The translations under genes were made by a program, and so were the position numbers. The notes under the pieces were generated by a model. The model was not told the DNA's origin and ran no database searches. It worked only from the letters and a program-made list of their open reading frames with translations. A stretch of DNA of 64,000 bases, taken from Nostoc sp. JL34. Lineage in GTDB: Bacteria > Cyanobacteriota > Cyanobacteriia > Cyanobacteriales > Nostocaceae. Within the stretch, counting starts at the first letter, position 1. The number at the start of each line of letters is the position of its first letter. Shown in pieces: positions 19,120 through 28,591 of the stretch. The DNA is taken from NCBI RefSeq assembly GCF_017114945.1, contig NZ_JABXKQ010000032.1, positions 1 through 64,000 of the forward strand, written 5' to 3'.

Positions 19120-19389
19120 CTAGAATGTCATACCATTGACAAAAATCTTTGCAACACATGAATTGGCTGTATGGTTGTACAGATGTACAACCATACCTAC
19201 GTTCTTTTTGGCTTGCTTACCCAGGGGTTTTTCTATGATTTCAATAAACGCTATTAACTCTACCGAGTTGTTGTTGACGATATTGTAGAGTTCTTTACTG
19301 ATTGAAGCATCTTGATTATTCGCTTGCAGTGGGTTGTGTATTATCCAAAGCTGCCCTTCAATTACATGATCAATCCTCGCTTTTTCAAT
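19120..19389 (-). pseudogene. 89-codon open frame directly behind, and in frame with, a glycosyltransferase stop codon
   Basis: Directly after the TAG that ends the glycosyltransferase (19390-19392), the same frame stays open for 89 codons before another TAG. The product has ordinary composition (for example ELYNIVNNNSVELIAFIEII) but no good start codon before a late ATG. It could be the former C-terminus of the glycosyltransferase cut off by a nonsense mutation, or the remains of a separate gene. I do not recognise it. The 28-bp palindrome at 19169-19196 lies within it. Confidence 0.4.
19169..19196. repeat. 28-bp near-perfect palindrome between convergent genes
   Basis: GTATGGTTGTACA, a 2-bp centre (GA), then its exact reverse complement. 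It lies between the convergent PPC gene and glycosyltransferase, so a bidirectional terminator or a dispersed palindromic repeat are both possible. The 2-nt loop is too tight for an ordinary hairpin, so the outermost loop pairs would open; a cruciform or protein site is an alternative. Confidence 0.6.
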
Positions 19390-20577
19390 CTAAGCAATTT
19401 TTTGCTTGACTGCTAAAGTTTTTAAGAGGGTTACAGTTTTTTCAACTCCGGCGAAATCAACGCTAATTTTATTGGGCTGTTCTTCCAGGTAATTGATAAT
19501 TTTTATAGCAAAGTAATCGGGTTGCAAATCATAAGGAGTTATAAGTTTGACGATTCCTAAATTGGTTAATTTTTCGGTTCTAATGGTTTGTTCTCGATCT
19601 TGGTTGCCTGTAAAGGGAAGAATCATGGCTCGTACACCTGTGGTTAAAACATTCATTGTGGTGTTATAGCCAGACATATTTATCGAAAGTTCTGCTTTTT
19701 TCATATAACTTAGCAAGTAAGGAGTATGGCGTCGAATAGAGATATTTTTGCTATTTCTTGCCATTACTTGCAGCTCTTTAAATTTTGAATCTGGGATGAA
19801 TGGCCCAGTGAAAACCTGGATATTATGCGACAATCTTTTCTCTAAGAAAGGTACTGTTTTCACTACACAATCAAGCAGTTCATGACCAAATCTGCCACCT
19901 CCTACACTGACTAAAATCAGGGGTTTGTCTGAGGTAATAATTACTCGATCTTCATCGGTGAAAACAGGATTGCTCTGTGGCTGTTGCACCACATATCCGG
20001 TATAATATATTTCACATTTGAGGTCACTGACTCTAGAAAAAGTTTCTTCTAATGGGACAAATTCAGGGTCACCGTGAACCAGCAACATATCAAAATATTG
20101 GTTGATGAAGTTGCAGACTTTCTCTTCGTGTTTTGCTTGCTTATGTGCTTTAGTAACTACAATATCTCGCAAACTACAAATCACTTTTGTTGAATTCTTA
20201 TTTGACTTTGCCAATTCTAGTAAGGGAATTAATTCAAAAGAAAAGCGTCTTCTGCCAAAAGGAAATAATTCAATGATTAAAATATCAGGCTGGAATTGAT
20301 TAAAAATTTCCAAAAGTCGATTTTTTCTGATCTCTTTGACTTCGTTAATGCTAAAAGCATCATCTACTACTTGCAGTTCTACAAATTCGGCATCAGTTTT
20401 AATTGCAGGCAGATTGATGAGTTCGATACCAGCAGGAATTTCAAATCCTTGAATGATTTCACCGCCATTAATAAAACAAATTTGGAAGTCTTTGGTTAAA
20501 CCGCGCACAATTTCCCTGCTGCGAACCAAATGCCCCATACCCAAAATATGTTGGCAGTAGAACATAATACGTTTCAT
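19390..20577 (-). CDS. predicted glycosyltransferase, COG4671/MurG-like
   Basis: 395 residues with the two-Rossmann GT-B layout. The N-terminus MKRIMFYCQHILGMGHLVRS has the glycine-rich acceptor loop and early His-Leu-Val-Arg typical of the MurG/GT28-like group. The C-terminal half holds VSVGGGRFGHELL and LTTGVRAMILPFTGNQDREQ, matching the nucleotide-sugar-binding region. No membrane segment, so it probably acts at the cytoplasmic face. Substrate unknown. It is monocistronic and convergent with the PPC gene. The frame continues past the stop (see 19120-19389), so the protein may have been longer in an ancestor. Confidence 0.78.
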   Translation of the reverse strand: MKRIMFYCQHILGMGHLVRSREIVRGLTKDFQICFINGGEIIQGFEIPAGIELINLPAIKTDAEFVELQVVDDAFSINEVKEIRKNRLLEIFNQFQPDILIIELFPFGRRRFSFELIPLLELAKSNKNSTKVICSLRDIVVTKAHKQAKHEEKVCNFINQYFDMLLVHGDPEFVPLEETFSRVSDLKCEIYYTGYVVQQPQSNPVFTDEDRVIITSDKPLILVSVGGGRFGHELLDCVVKTVPFLEKRLSHNIQVFTGPFIPDSKFKELQVMARNSKNISIRRHTPYLLSYMKKAELSINMSGYNTTMNVLTTGVRAMILPFTGNQDREQTIRTEKLTNLGIVKLITPYDLQPDYFAIKIINYLEEQPNKISVDFAGVEKTVTLLKTLAVKQKIA

Positions 20578-21568
20578 AACGATTTTACCTCTGTAATACC
20601 ATTTTGAATTTTAGGTTTTGGATTGTCAAAGAGTCGTGGTAATTGCTTTGAGTATTCCATCTGTTGCAATCATTGTTAGAAGTTTGCATAAAACAAACAA
20701 GTCAAAAGTTAAAAAGCAAAAGAAAAAATTATTCAGTATTGTTTTACTTTTTACTTAAACGATTTTGGCAATCATCACTAAATCAGGTAATTGTTCCCGT
20801 GACTGGTAGCAAAATGGAATCCCGCTCTTTTGCGAGTAAGGTGGAGATGTATTAGGTAATTTTCGGTAACACATTCAGATTAATTACCAGAAGGTAAATC
20901 TGCGAAGTATGCAGTTGTTGTAACAGCGATCGCAGATAAAATTAACTCTGAGCGCAATTTCACAGTTTCATCGATTTCTGTCCCCAGATACTTCGCAGAC
21001 ATTTCACCCGATCTTCCCCGATTTAGGCAGGTTAGCATCGGCAACCAGAAACAACCAGAATAGAAAGTTCTGCAATCGAACCCAGTAAGTGAGTGCAGAT
21101 TGCCAGCATTCTGCAAATATTACCGAGACCATCGTGGGAATATCCCATCAGTCTCATGGCTAAATATCCCTCAGTTATTCAGTGAATAGATGCCCTACTA
21201 ATCAAGTAGAGTCTCAATTTTCCATGAGTCTTTTATGAAACTTTCATGAGAAGATTCTCATGAATTTGCCTCGTTAGCGCAGCAATGGGCTTGCTTAATG
21301 GAGTTCAAAGCCTCATTAATAAAGTTCAAAGATTTGTTCACTAGTAAATAAACCTCAGTAGGGTGGGTATTATAATGCCCACTCTACAAACTCCCCTACT
21401 GTCCATGCTCATTTTCTAGGAGTTGTGCTTGAGAGATTTTGTCAGCGATCGCACTTTTGATTAACTTAAGATATATCCCACAATTGCTGACCTTCTGCAT
21501 CGATGTTGGGATTAGTTTTGATATAAATGATTACAGCAAAATTTAAAATCCTTTTATCCAAAATAGTA
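20578..21568. other. non-coding stretch with weak frames and a repeat hairpin
   Basis: About 990 bp without a convincing gene. A reverse frame at 20880-21002 (ATG 21002, 40 codons) is not recognisable and has no ribosome site I trust. A hairpin at 21358-21387 (GTAGGGTGGGTAT paired with ATGCCCACTCTAC, with G-T pairs) belongs to a repeat type also seen at 36734 and 43634. AGTTCAAAG occurs twice near 21302 and 21323. The stretch lies downstream of the response regulator and upstream of the glycosyltransferase, whose promoter it must contain. Confidence 0.5.
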
Positions 21569-22237
21569 TTAACTTCGCAAGCGATAGCCTATCCCTCTAA
21601 CAGTTTCAATGAGGTTGCTGCCTAGTTTCTTGCGGAGATAACCGATATATACATCGACAATATTAGAACCTGGATTATAGTCGTAGCCCCAAACGTAATC
21701 TAGCAGTTGTTCTCGACTTATAACCTGTCCGGGATGACGACAAAACATTTCTGCCATTGTAAATTCACGCGCAGGTAATTCGATAAGGCGATCGCCTAGT
21801 TTCACCTGTCGAGTTCGCAAATTAAGCACCACATTACCCGCTTTCAGGAGAAACTCTTGGGCATCTCTCACAGGTCTAGCACTTCGCAAACGCAACCTGA
21901 CGCGCGCCAGAAGTTCTTCAAATCGGAAAGGTTTGGTGACATAATCATCTGCGCCTCCTTCTAGCCCAGCGACTTTATCGTGAATGTCACTCCGAGCTGA
22001 GAGGATAATTACAGGTAAATCTTCTCCCTGTCCCCGCAGTTCTTCCAATACCTGAAATCCATCTTTTCCAGGCAATCCCAAATCCAAAATTAGTAAGTCA
22101 AAGATTCCATTCTGTGCAATGTCTAGCACATGCAGCCCATCGGTAACAGTTGTTGTCGTAAAACCTTGCGATCGCAATCCTTTTTCAATAAATGAGGCAA
22201 TGCGGGGTTCATCTTCAGCGATGAGAATATTGGGCAT
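21569..22237 (-). CDS. OmpR-family response regulator
   Basis: 222 residues from ATG 22237; a GTG two codons upstream is possible. Receiver domain with the acidic pair in AEDEP, phospho-acceptor Asp52 in LILDLGLPGKDG, the Ser/Lys switch residues, and a C-terminal winged helix ending in the family signature (VDVYIGYLRKKLG, then VRGIGYRL). The start lies inside the histidine kinase gene (23-bp overlap), so the pair is one transcriptional and translational unit. Targets are unknown; neighbouring promoters are natural candidates. Confidence 0.92.
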   Translation of the reverse strand: MPNILIAEDEPRIASFIEKGLRSQGFTTTTVTDGLHVLDIAQNGIFDLLILDLGLPGKDGFQVLEELRGQGEDLPVIILSARSDIHDKVAGLEGGADDYVTKPFRFEELLARVRLRLRSARPVRDAQEFLLKAGNVVLNLRTRQVKLGDRLIELPAREFTMAEMFCRHPGQVISREQLLDYVWGYDYNPGSNIVDVYIGYLRKKLGSNLIETVRGIGYRLRS

Positions 22238-23819
22238 ATGCACTCATTTCCTGCGGGGGATCGAGGGGTAAAAGGATGGTAAACATCGAACCTTTTGCTA
22301 GTTGACTCCGAAGCAATACTTGTCCACCGTGCGCCTCAGCGATCGCTCGGACAATTGACAGCCCCAATCCTGCACCCTCGGAACGACGACGACTGTTAGA
22401 AGTTCGAGCAAAACGCTCAAAAATCCGTTTTTGATCGACAAGGGGAATGCCTTCGCCTGTATCGCGTACCCAGAAACGCACCTTTCCTTTAGCAATCCCA
22501 GAACCTATGGAGATAGTATCACTCTTTCCAGTATGCTGAGTTGCATTCTGCGCCAGATTCATCACAGCCTCAGTAATTCTATGACGGTCAACTATAATTT
22601 GACCCTTTGCCACCACATCGATTTGCCAATCCCGCTCTGCTAATGCCTGGGCTTTGACAAATAACTCTTGGGTTAAGTCTGCTACATTCACCGTCGCCAA
22701 CTGCAAAAAGTCTAAGTGTTCTGCTTTGGCCAGCAAAATCATGTCATCGACCAGACGGCTCATCCGATCTAATTCTCCTATAACCAGTGCCAAGGTTTCC
22801 TGTTGCTCTTGAGGGTCATCTCCCATCAGTTCCAGATGTCCGCGAATGATGGTAATGGGAGTCCTGATCTCATGCCCAGCATCGTTGACAAATTCTCGCT
22901 GGGTAGCAAAAGCTCCCTCTAATCTGTCCATCATTTCGTTGAATGTCGTTGCTAATTCTGCCAGTTCTCCCTTACCTCGCGCAGGTAAGCGCTGGGTTAA
23001 ATCTGACTCACTAATTGCACGGGCAGTGGTGGTAATCGTCCGTAGGGGAGCTAGCACCCGTCCCGCCGCCAACCACGCCAAAATGAACGACACCACAAAC
23101 ACGAAACTAGAAACTTCAATAATTACGGAAACTGCTTCTAGTGTCTTTGCCCGCTCACCATCTGTATTATGGGCAATAACGAAGACACCCTGCGTTTGTC
23201 CATTAATTTTAATCGGTTCCACCATGTAAAGGATCTTACTAAGACCCGGGTCAGAAAATTCTTTTTCTCCTTGTTCTGGTTTAGTTTGTTTTGCCCACCG
23301 TTGCATGAGTGGTGATTCCTTGGCAAGTAGTTTGGGACGCGCTCTGGGACTAGATTTATAAAATTTACCATCAACAAACGTGATGAAGTAAGAGTCATCT
23401 TTTGGCAGTCTATACAACAGATAAGCTTTGAAAAGCTCGATCAAATCTTCTTTGGCAGCAGGAGGAGCGATTTGTTTTTTTCCGCCGAGCAACCATTTCA
23501 AGTGTTTTGCCCCAATGGCTATATTTTCTGAGTCTTCCTCAGGCAGCGTATCCTCTGGAGCCAAGATTTCACCTTTAATTAATCCATTAAAAGCCGCCAT
23601 ATCTTCTACCATGTTTTGACGAACCCGCTCATCAATGCGCTGGTAGAGCTTGTAGCGAAATGCGGGAATGGCGATGAGAAAAGTTATCCCCAAAATCAGC
23701 AAGTACCAGAGCAAAATCCGGGTGCGTGCTTCTCCAAATACTTGCTGCCAAGCTAAAAACAGCTTTGGTATTTTAATCCCAGACTTGCGATCGCGGCGAT
23801 GGCCGGTGATACTGCTCAT
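22215..23819 (-). CDS. membrane sensor histidine kinase (HAMP, HisKA, HATPase)
   Basis: 534 residues. Transmembrane helix 1 is at about 33-53; a periplasmic sensor domain of about 170 residues follows, then helix 2 at about 225-245 and a HAMP linker. The H box HEIRTPITIIRGHLELM has the phospho-His near 315. The N box (NLAQNATQHTG), G1 (DTGEGIP) and G2 (GAGLGLSIVRAIAEAHGG) are intact. It precedes and overlaps its response regulator gene. The periplasmic domain shows no motif I recognise, so the signal is unknown. Confidence 0.92.
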   Translation of the reverse strand: MSSITGHRRDRKSGIKIPKLFLAWQQVFGEARTRILLWYLLILGITFLIAIPAFRYKLYQRIDERVRQNMVEDMAAFNGLIKGEILAPEDTLPEEDSENIAIGAKHLKWLLGGKKQIAPPAAKEDLIELFKAYLLYRLPKDDSYFITFVDGKFYKSSPRARPKLLAKESPLMQRWAKQTKPEQGEKEFSDPGLSKILYMVEPIKINGQTQGVFVIAHNTDGERAKTLEAVSVIIEVSSFVFVVSFILAWLAAGRVLAPLRTITTTARAISESDLTQRLPARGKGELAELATTFNEMMDRLEGAFATQREFVNDAGHEIRTPITIIRGHLELMGDDPQEQQETLALVIGELDRMSRLVDDMILLAKAEHLDFLQLATVNVADLTQELFVKAQALAERDWQIDVVAKGQIIVDRHRITEAVMNLAQNATQHTGKSDTISIGSGIAKGKVRFWVRDTGEGIPLVDQKRIFERFARTSNSRRRSEGAGLGLSIVRAIAEAHGGQVLLRSQLAKGSMFTILLPLDPPQEMSAYAQYSHR

Positions 23820-23851
23820 TTTTACCCCTCCTCACTTGAGACAGTTTATCG

Positions 23852-23982
23852 CAATTGGGGATTTGTCATTTCTCATTTGTCATTGGTCATTTTTCATCAG
23901 GAGGTTTGATGTTCAAAGGTGGATGAACGAGATTCTAATTCTCCCTCATCCCCAATCCTCAATCCCCAATCCCTACTCCCCA
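23852..23982. repeat. short heptamer repeats between convergently positioned genes
   Basis: TCATTTG/TCATTGG-type heptamers (23870-23900) and CCCCAAT/CCCCACT-type heptamers (23946-23982) fill the gap between the second WD40 kinase stop and the histidine kinase start. They are STRR-like as at 9030-9205. The histidine kinase promoter must overlap them. Confidence 0.7.
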
Positions 23983-23983
23983 C

Positions 23984-26020
23984 TTACTGAGATAACCGCC
24001 AAATCTTAATAGTATTGTCCTCACTACCGCTGACAAGGGTTTTGTCATCAGGACTGAAGGTAAGGGATGTCACAGTGTTAGTGTGCCCCGCCAATGTGAG
24101 AATTTCCTCTCCTGTGGCTAGATTCCAAAGTTTGATGGTGCGATCGCGGCTACCACTAGCAAGAATTTTACCATCGGCACTAAAAGCTACGGTCGTTACA
24201 GTGTTGACATGTCCCACCAGTGTGCGAATTTCTTTCCCGGTAACTAGATTCCAAAGTTTGATGGTGCGATCGCGGCTAGCACTGGCTAAAGTTTTACCAT
24301 CTGGGCTAATAGCCACGGTTGTTACTGTTTGAGAGTTTCCCAAGAGTGTACGAATTGAGTATCCCTTTGTCAGATTCCAGATTTTGATAGTCTTGTCAAA
24401 ACTGCCACTGGCAAGAATCACAGCGTCGGGGCTAATGGCCACTGATCGCACCCAGAATGTATGCCCTACTAGTGTCCGAATTTGCTCTCCTGTTGCTAAA
24501 TCCCAGATTTTGATAGTGTTATCATCGCTACCACTAACCAGAGTTTGGCTATCAGCGCTGATGGCTAAGGCATGAACTGAGTCAGAATGCCCTGTAAGAG
24601 TGCGAATTTGCTTTTCTGTTGCCAAATTCCAGACTTTGATGGTGTTATCATCACCACCACCCACCAGAGTTTTGCCATCAGGGCTGATCGCCACAGCATT
24701 TACCTGCTGAGAATAGGCGTTGAGTGAAGAGATTTGTTTTCCAGTTGCTAGATTCCAAAGTTTAATTTTGCGATCGTCGCCACTGCTGGCAATGGTTTTG
24801 CCATCGGGGCTGATAGCGACAGACAAAACCGAGCTTTCATGTCCTTGGAGAGTATTAGCTAAGGAAACCTTTCCCAAAACAATTTTTAGTGGTTGACTTA
24901 AAAGCGCCTCATCTTTGCCAGAACTATTATGCTGACTCAGCCTAGAAACTAAACTGGTCTGAATCCGACGAAAATGTTTATACCAAGATTCTCCAAAGCC
25001 AAACAAGAGAATGAAAGCACTTACCAAGATTAAAATTCTCAGTAAGGGATAACTTTTTGGTAAATATGGTGCTTTAGTGGGTGGTATTTTTCCAGACGAC
25101 TTTCCTGCTGGTGGTAGTGCGAGGAGTTGTTTTGGAGTCAAGTCTCTGAGAACTTCATCGGCTGACTGGTAACGTTCATAGATGTCTTTTTTCAAAAGCT
25201 TGTCTATGACAAAATCCAACTCAGGATTTAATGGACTCCGCAAATATTCCCGCCAATTGCTCACCCAAGCGTACCCAGATTCCATCCACAACTGAAAGGG
25301 AGAATTTCCTGTTAACAGATGAAAACAGGTAGCCCCCAAACCGAACAAGTCACTGGCGGGGAAAGCTTTACCATCTCTAATTTGTTCCAGGGGAGAATAA
25401 CCATGTGAACCAATAGATGTGCCAGATTTCTGCTGAACTTTCGCGGTGAATTGCTTTGAGGAACCAAAATCAATCAGACTTAATCGCCCATCACTTTTAT
25501 GGCGGATAATATTTTCTGGCTTGATATCTCGATGAATGACTTTGCGATCGTGGATAAATTTCAGGATGGGCAGTAAATCTAGCAAAATAGCTTGAATTTC
25601 CCTAGAATTATAAGCCTTACGCTGTTGCAAATCCTTTAATAAATTCTCCCCATTGATATACTGCTGCACCAAATATAGACAGCCGTCTTGCTCGAAGTAA
25701 GCTATCAGAGTCGGAATTTGAGGATGTTCCCCAAGGTCTTGTAGTCGCTGCGCTTCTTCAGCAAACAACTCCATCGCCTTTTTTTGCGACCAAGTTCCTT
25801 GAAATTTTGGAGCTAATTGCTTGATAACACAGCGTTCATTGAGTTTATCTACATCTTCTGATAGATAGGTTCTGCCAAATCCCCCCTCATCTGAAAGGAC
25901 TCGGATGACACGGAAGCGATTTCTTAAAAGTGACACCAATGGGGTGCTACAACTTTGGCAAAACTTCTTTCCATTGGGATTCAGGGGATTTGGGCAATCG
26001 GGATTTAAGCAGCAGATCAT
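23984..26020 (-). CDS. Ser/Thr protein kinase with zinc ribbon and WD40 propeller (second copy)
   Basis: 678 residues from ATG 26020, whose product opens MICCLNPDCPNPLNPNG. The frame is open to a TTG 27 bp upstream. Architecture copies the 15222 kinase: zinc ribbon (CLNPDC, CQSC), intact kinase core (DEGGFGRTY, VIKQ, HRDIKPEN, DFG), a hydrophobic segment near 340 (ILVSAFILLFGFG), then seven WD40 repeats ending in a short cap. The two kinases are paralogues by layout and sequence. The repeats again resemble each other closely. Its position next to the two-component pair suggests a signalling cluster, though no substrate is visible. Confidence 0.9.
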   Translation of the reverse strand: MICCLNPDCPNPLNPNGKKFCQSCSTPLVSLLRNRFRVIRVLSDEGGFGRTYLSEDVDKLNERCVIKQLAPKFQGTWSQKKAMELFAEEAQRLQDLGEHPQIPTLIAYFEQDGCLYLVQQYINGENLLKDLQQRKAYNSREIQAILLDLLPILKFIHDRKVIHRDIKPENIIRHKSDGRLSLIDFGSSKQFTAKVQQKSGTSIGSHGYSPLEQIRDGKAFPASDLFGLGATCFHLLTGNSPFQLWMESGYAWVSNWREYLRSPLNPELDFVIDKLLKKDIYERYQSADEVLRDLTPKQLLALPPAGKSSGKIPPTKAPYLPKSYPLLRILILVSAFILLFGFGESWYKHFRRIQTSLVSRLSQHNSSGKDEALLSQPLKIVLGKVSLANTLQGHESSVLSVAISPDGKTIASSGDDRKIKLWNLATGKQISSLNAYSQQVNAVAISPDGKTLVGGGDDNTIKVWNLATEKQIRTLTGHSDSVHALAISADSQTLVSGSDDNTIKIWDLATGEQIRTLVGHTFWVRSVAISPDAVILASGSFDKTIKIWNLTKGYSIRTLLGNSQTVTTVAISPDGKTLASASRDRTIKLWNLVTGKEIRTLVGHVNTVTTVAFSADGKILASGSRDRTIKLWNLATGEEILTLAGHTNTVTSLTFSPDDKTLVSGSEDNTIKIWRLSQ

Positions 26021-26458
26021 GATCTGACAGGCGCGACTGCATGACAACTTAGGCTAAGTTTGCCCCGAAATTTCCCTTAAGAATATCGACTCTCGGTTAC
26101 TTGTGGTAGAAAACCCTGTTCTGGGGATTGGGGAATTACTTATATAGTTAGCGTTTGTAAATAGTAGTCAGTCTTCCTCATCTGTGGAAAACTACGAGAG
26201 CCATAAGATTAATTATTCTATCGATTATATAATAATCTGAATAGAAATATTTTTCTTAACTGCTAAACCTAGTAATTATGCTTGTATCTTGACAAGCCAT
26301 AAATGACTAAGTATTCAAGATAAACCCTGCTTAATTAATCATTACTGACTACAAAATATAGTTATAAAGCTTACTAAATTTGTTTTAGCTATTTTAAATC
26401 ATCCATGATTAATTATTCATTTGATACTTTAGGCAAAAAAGGCTTGAACTTAACTGTC
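26021..26458. other. AT-rich gap between two kinase genes
   Basis: About 440 bp upstream of the second WD40 kinase and downstream of the third kinase. Very AT-rich, with no frame, repeat or terminator that I can support. It must contain the promoter of the 23984-26020 gene. Confidence 0.5.
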
Positions 26459-27523
26459 CTAGCTTGTTTCCTTGAGTCTTGCTCTCCATTTCCGAATGGC
26501 ACTTGCAGTTCTGGCTACAGGTGGCACGTATACATCATAATTTTCGGGTTGTGTAATTTCGTGTTGCTTAATACTTTTATTATTCAATTTTTGGGTAGTT
26601 AGACAGTTAGCCAAATTAGGCAAATAGCTTTCATAACTTAAAGCTTTGATCACTTCATCGGCAGTTTTAAACCGTTCCTCTAAGGTAATTTTCACCATTT
26701 TTTCTAAAATATGGGCGAAACTGTTGCTGATATTTATCTGTTTTTGCCAACATATTTCACCAGTATTTGGGTCATAGTCAAATTCTAAAGGACTTTTAGC
26801 AGTCAACATATAAATACAAGTTACACCTAGTGCATAAATATCACTGGCATAAACTGGACGGAGAGAAAACTGTTCTGGTGGTGCAAATCCCCTAGTCCCA
26901 ATAAAATTAGTGTTTGCAGCTTGATTGATTGAGTTTTCACAAGCATTAACTAATTGCTCTTTCACCGCACCAAAATCAATCAGCACCACCCGCCCATCAT
27001 ACTCACACCGCAATAAATTTTGGGGCTTAATATCCCGATGAATCACATGATGTTTATGAAGATACTGTAATACAGGTAATAATTCCTGCAAAAACTGTTT
27101 CACTGAAGCTTCACTTTTAGGCCCAGTTTGTCGCACTTCTCGCGCCAAAGTCAAACCCGGCACATATTCTTGAATTAAAAAAAACTCCCCATTCGCCTGA
27201 AAGTAGTCTAATAACATAGGAATTTGCGAATGACTACCGAGTTGACCCAAAGTTCTTGCTTCTTTTTCAAAGCGTGCACATGCCTTTTGCCAACCTTGGG
27301 GACTAGTCACTTTTGGAGAAAGTTGTTTAATGACACACAGGGGATTCCCAGGTAATGCGGCATTTTTAGCTAAAAATGTGATGCCAAAACCACCTCGACC
27401 CAAAATTTGCAGTATTTCATAGCGATCGCGAAATAGCCGTTTGGAACCACACATTTGACCCAATTGAGTTTGTTGTGAAATGCTCTCTTGAGAATTCGTT
27501 ATTTTCTGAGAAAAGCGATTCAT
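26459..27523 (-). CDS. Ser/Thr protein kinase, short form
   Basis: 354 residues. Kinase domain at about 35-295 with Gly loop GRGGFGITF, Lys in VIKQLSPK, HRDIKPQN and DFG intact. There is no N-terminal zinc ribbon beyond a lone Cys, no transmembrane helix and no WD40 domain. The last 60 residues are basic and unstructured. It shares the VIKQL and SPKV/APK signatures of its two larger neighbours, so all three belong to one cyanobacterial kinase group. ATG 27523. Confidence 0.87.
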   Translation of the reverse strand: MNRFSQKITNSQESISQQTQLGQMCGSKRLFRDRYEILQILGRGGFGITFLAKNAALPGNPLCVIKQLSPKVTSPQGWQKACARFEKEARTLGQLGSHSQIPMLLDYFQANGEFFLIQEYVPGLTLAREVRQTGPKSEASVKQFLQELLPVLQYLHKHHVIHRDIKPQNLLRCEYDGRVVLIDFGAVKEQLVNACENSINQAANTNFIGTRGFAPPEQFSLRPVYASDIYALGVTCIYMLTAKSPLEFDYDPNTGEICWQKQINISNSFAHILEKMVKITLEERFKTADEVIKALSYESYLPNLANCLTTQKLNNKSIKQHEITQPENYDVYVPPVARTASAIRKWRARLKETS

Positions 27524-27721
27524 TAGTATAAAATATCTGCTCTGAAATGTCTCTAATTCTACGACAATTATTTATTGGCAACAGTAAAATTACTGGATCT
27601 TTGCCAAATCCTCATTAGTCTTCAAAAAATAAAAATAAATTTTTGTAGAAGTACCTGTTTCAAGGTGTTATGTGACGAGCTAATTTGTAGTTTGATTAAG
27701 AGAGGTAAAAATCTGTTGGGT

Positions 27722-27822
27722 AGTTATACCAATTCTCCATAAAGATGCAGATAATAAAACCCCCCTAGTTTAGCAAGGGGGGGGGTAAATATATGCAGTT
27801 TCATAAAGAAACGGTATTAACT
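27722..27822. mobile_element. MITE-like element with imperfect terminal inverted repeats
   Basis: About 100 bp with ends AGTTATACCAATTCTCCAT and, on the other strand, AGTTAATACCGTTTCTTTAT, which are imperfect inverted copies. The centre is a C6/G9 hairpin (CCCCCCTAGTTTAGCAAGGG and further G). It encodes nothing. I recognise this layout as a repeat scattered between genes in Nostoc-type genomes; copy number here cannot be counted. The flanking 200 bp on either side hold no gene. Confidence 0.6.
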
Positions 27823-27891
27823 CGCTTAGTAAATTTATAAAGACGCAAGGACTTGCACCCCTACAACTGGATGTTTTTTAAATAGAAGTCC

Positions 27892-28452
27892 CTAAGCTGG
27901 TGGAATTTGTGGAGAGAAAATATCTGTGAAATTATCCTCAGACATCGAATCTGGTGTTTGTATAATAAATGGGAGTTCGGCTCCCACAAGGCCTCTCTGG
28001 ATGCGTTCTAAAGTCTCACTAAAAACGACAAACAAAGGATATATAGTATTAGCTCCCTCACTCAAAATATGACTGTGGCGCAGAGGCATCAACCACTCAT
28101 AATCATTGTCTAAGCAAACTTGGGTTTGTCGCCAACGTCCTAACAAATCAGAAAAGTCTTCGTGAGCGCGATGAATAAAGACTAAAATTTCGGCTCCAGT
28201 TTTAATTTTCCACTCTGGATCGCACATCAAAATTGCCACATCACAGGGTAAGCAAATCGTTTGTGGGGCGGTTGTAGCAGTGTTGCGAAGCCGGACAATT
28301 GGCAAGGGTATAGTGATCACACTTTCATCTGGACGGCGCAGACTGGGGATCATCTCCAAGTATGGCCGATATTGCTTTAGTAAGGCGATCGCAGCTAGAT
28401 GATTGCTGTACTCTGCCAAACTCGCTTCGTACTGAGATTTTTGCACAGTCAT
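27892..28452 (-). CDS. conserved cyanobacterial hypothetical protein
   Basis: 186 residues, soluble, with no signal peptide or membrane segment. An N-terminal helical stretch is followed by mixed alpha/beta sequence and an acidic, Pro-ending tail. I do not recognise a domain. It lies 139 bp downstream of the pilC stop on the same strand, separated by repeat-like AT-rich sequence. Good codon structure and ATG 28452 support a real gene; a link to pili is suggested by position only. Confidence 0.6.
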   Translation of the reverse strand: MTVQKSQYEASLAEYSNHLAAIALLKQYRPYLEMIPSLRRPDESVITIPLPIVRLRNTATTAPQTICLPCDVAILMCDPEWKIKTGAEILVFIHRAHEDFSDLLGRWRQTQVCLDNDYEWLMPLRHSHILSEGANTIYPLFVVFSETLERIQRGLVGAELPFIIQTPDSMSEDNFTDIFSPQIPPA

Positions 28453-28591
28453 AGTTTATTAAATAGTGAGGAGTAGAGACGCTATTAATCGCATCTGTAC
28501 AGGAGTTAAGAATAAAATTAATCAGTTAGGAGTTAAAAGTTAGGAATAAAAAGTTTGAATTCCTAACTCATAACTTATAACTATTAATCCC

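Noticed and set aside
20880-21116. Reverse frame of 78 codons
   Set aside because: It starts at TTG; the first ATG leaves only 40 residues, with no recognisable domain and no ribosome site. It could be real, but I cannot support it.
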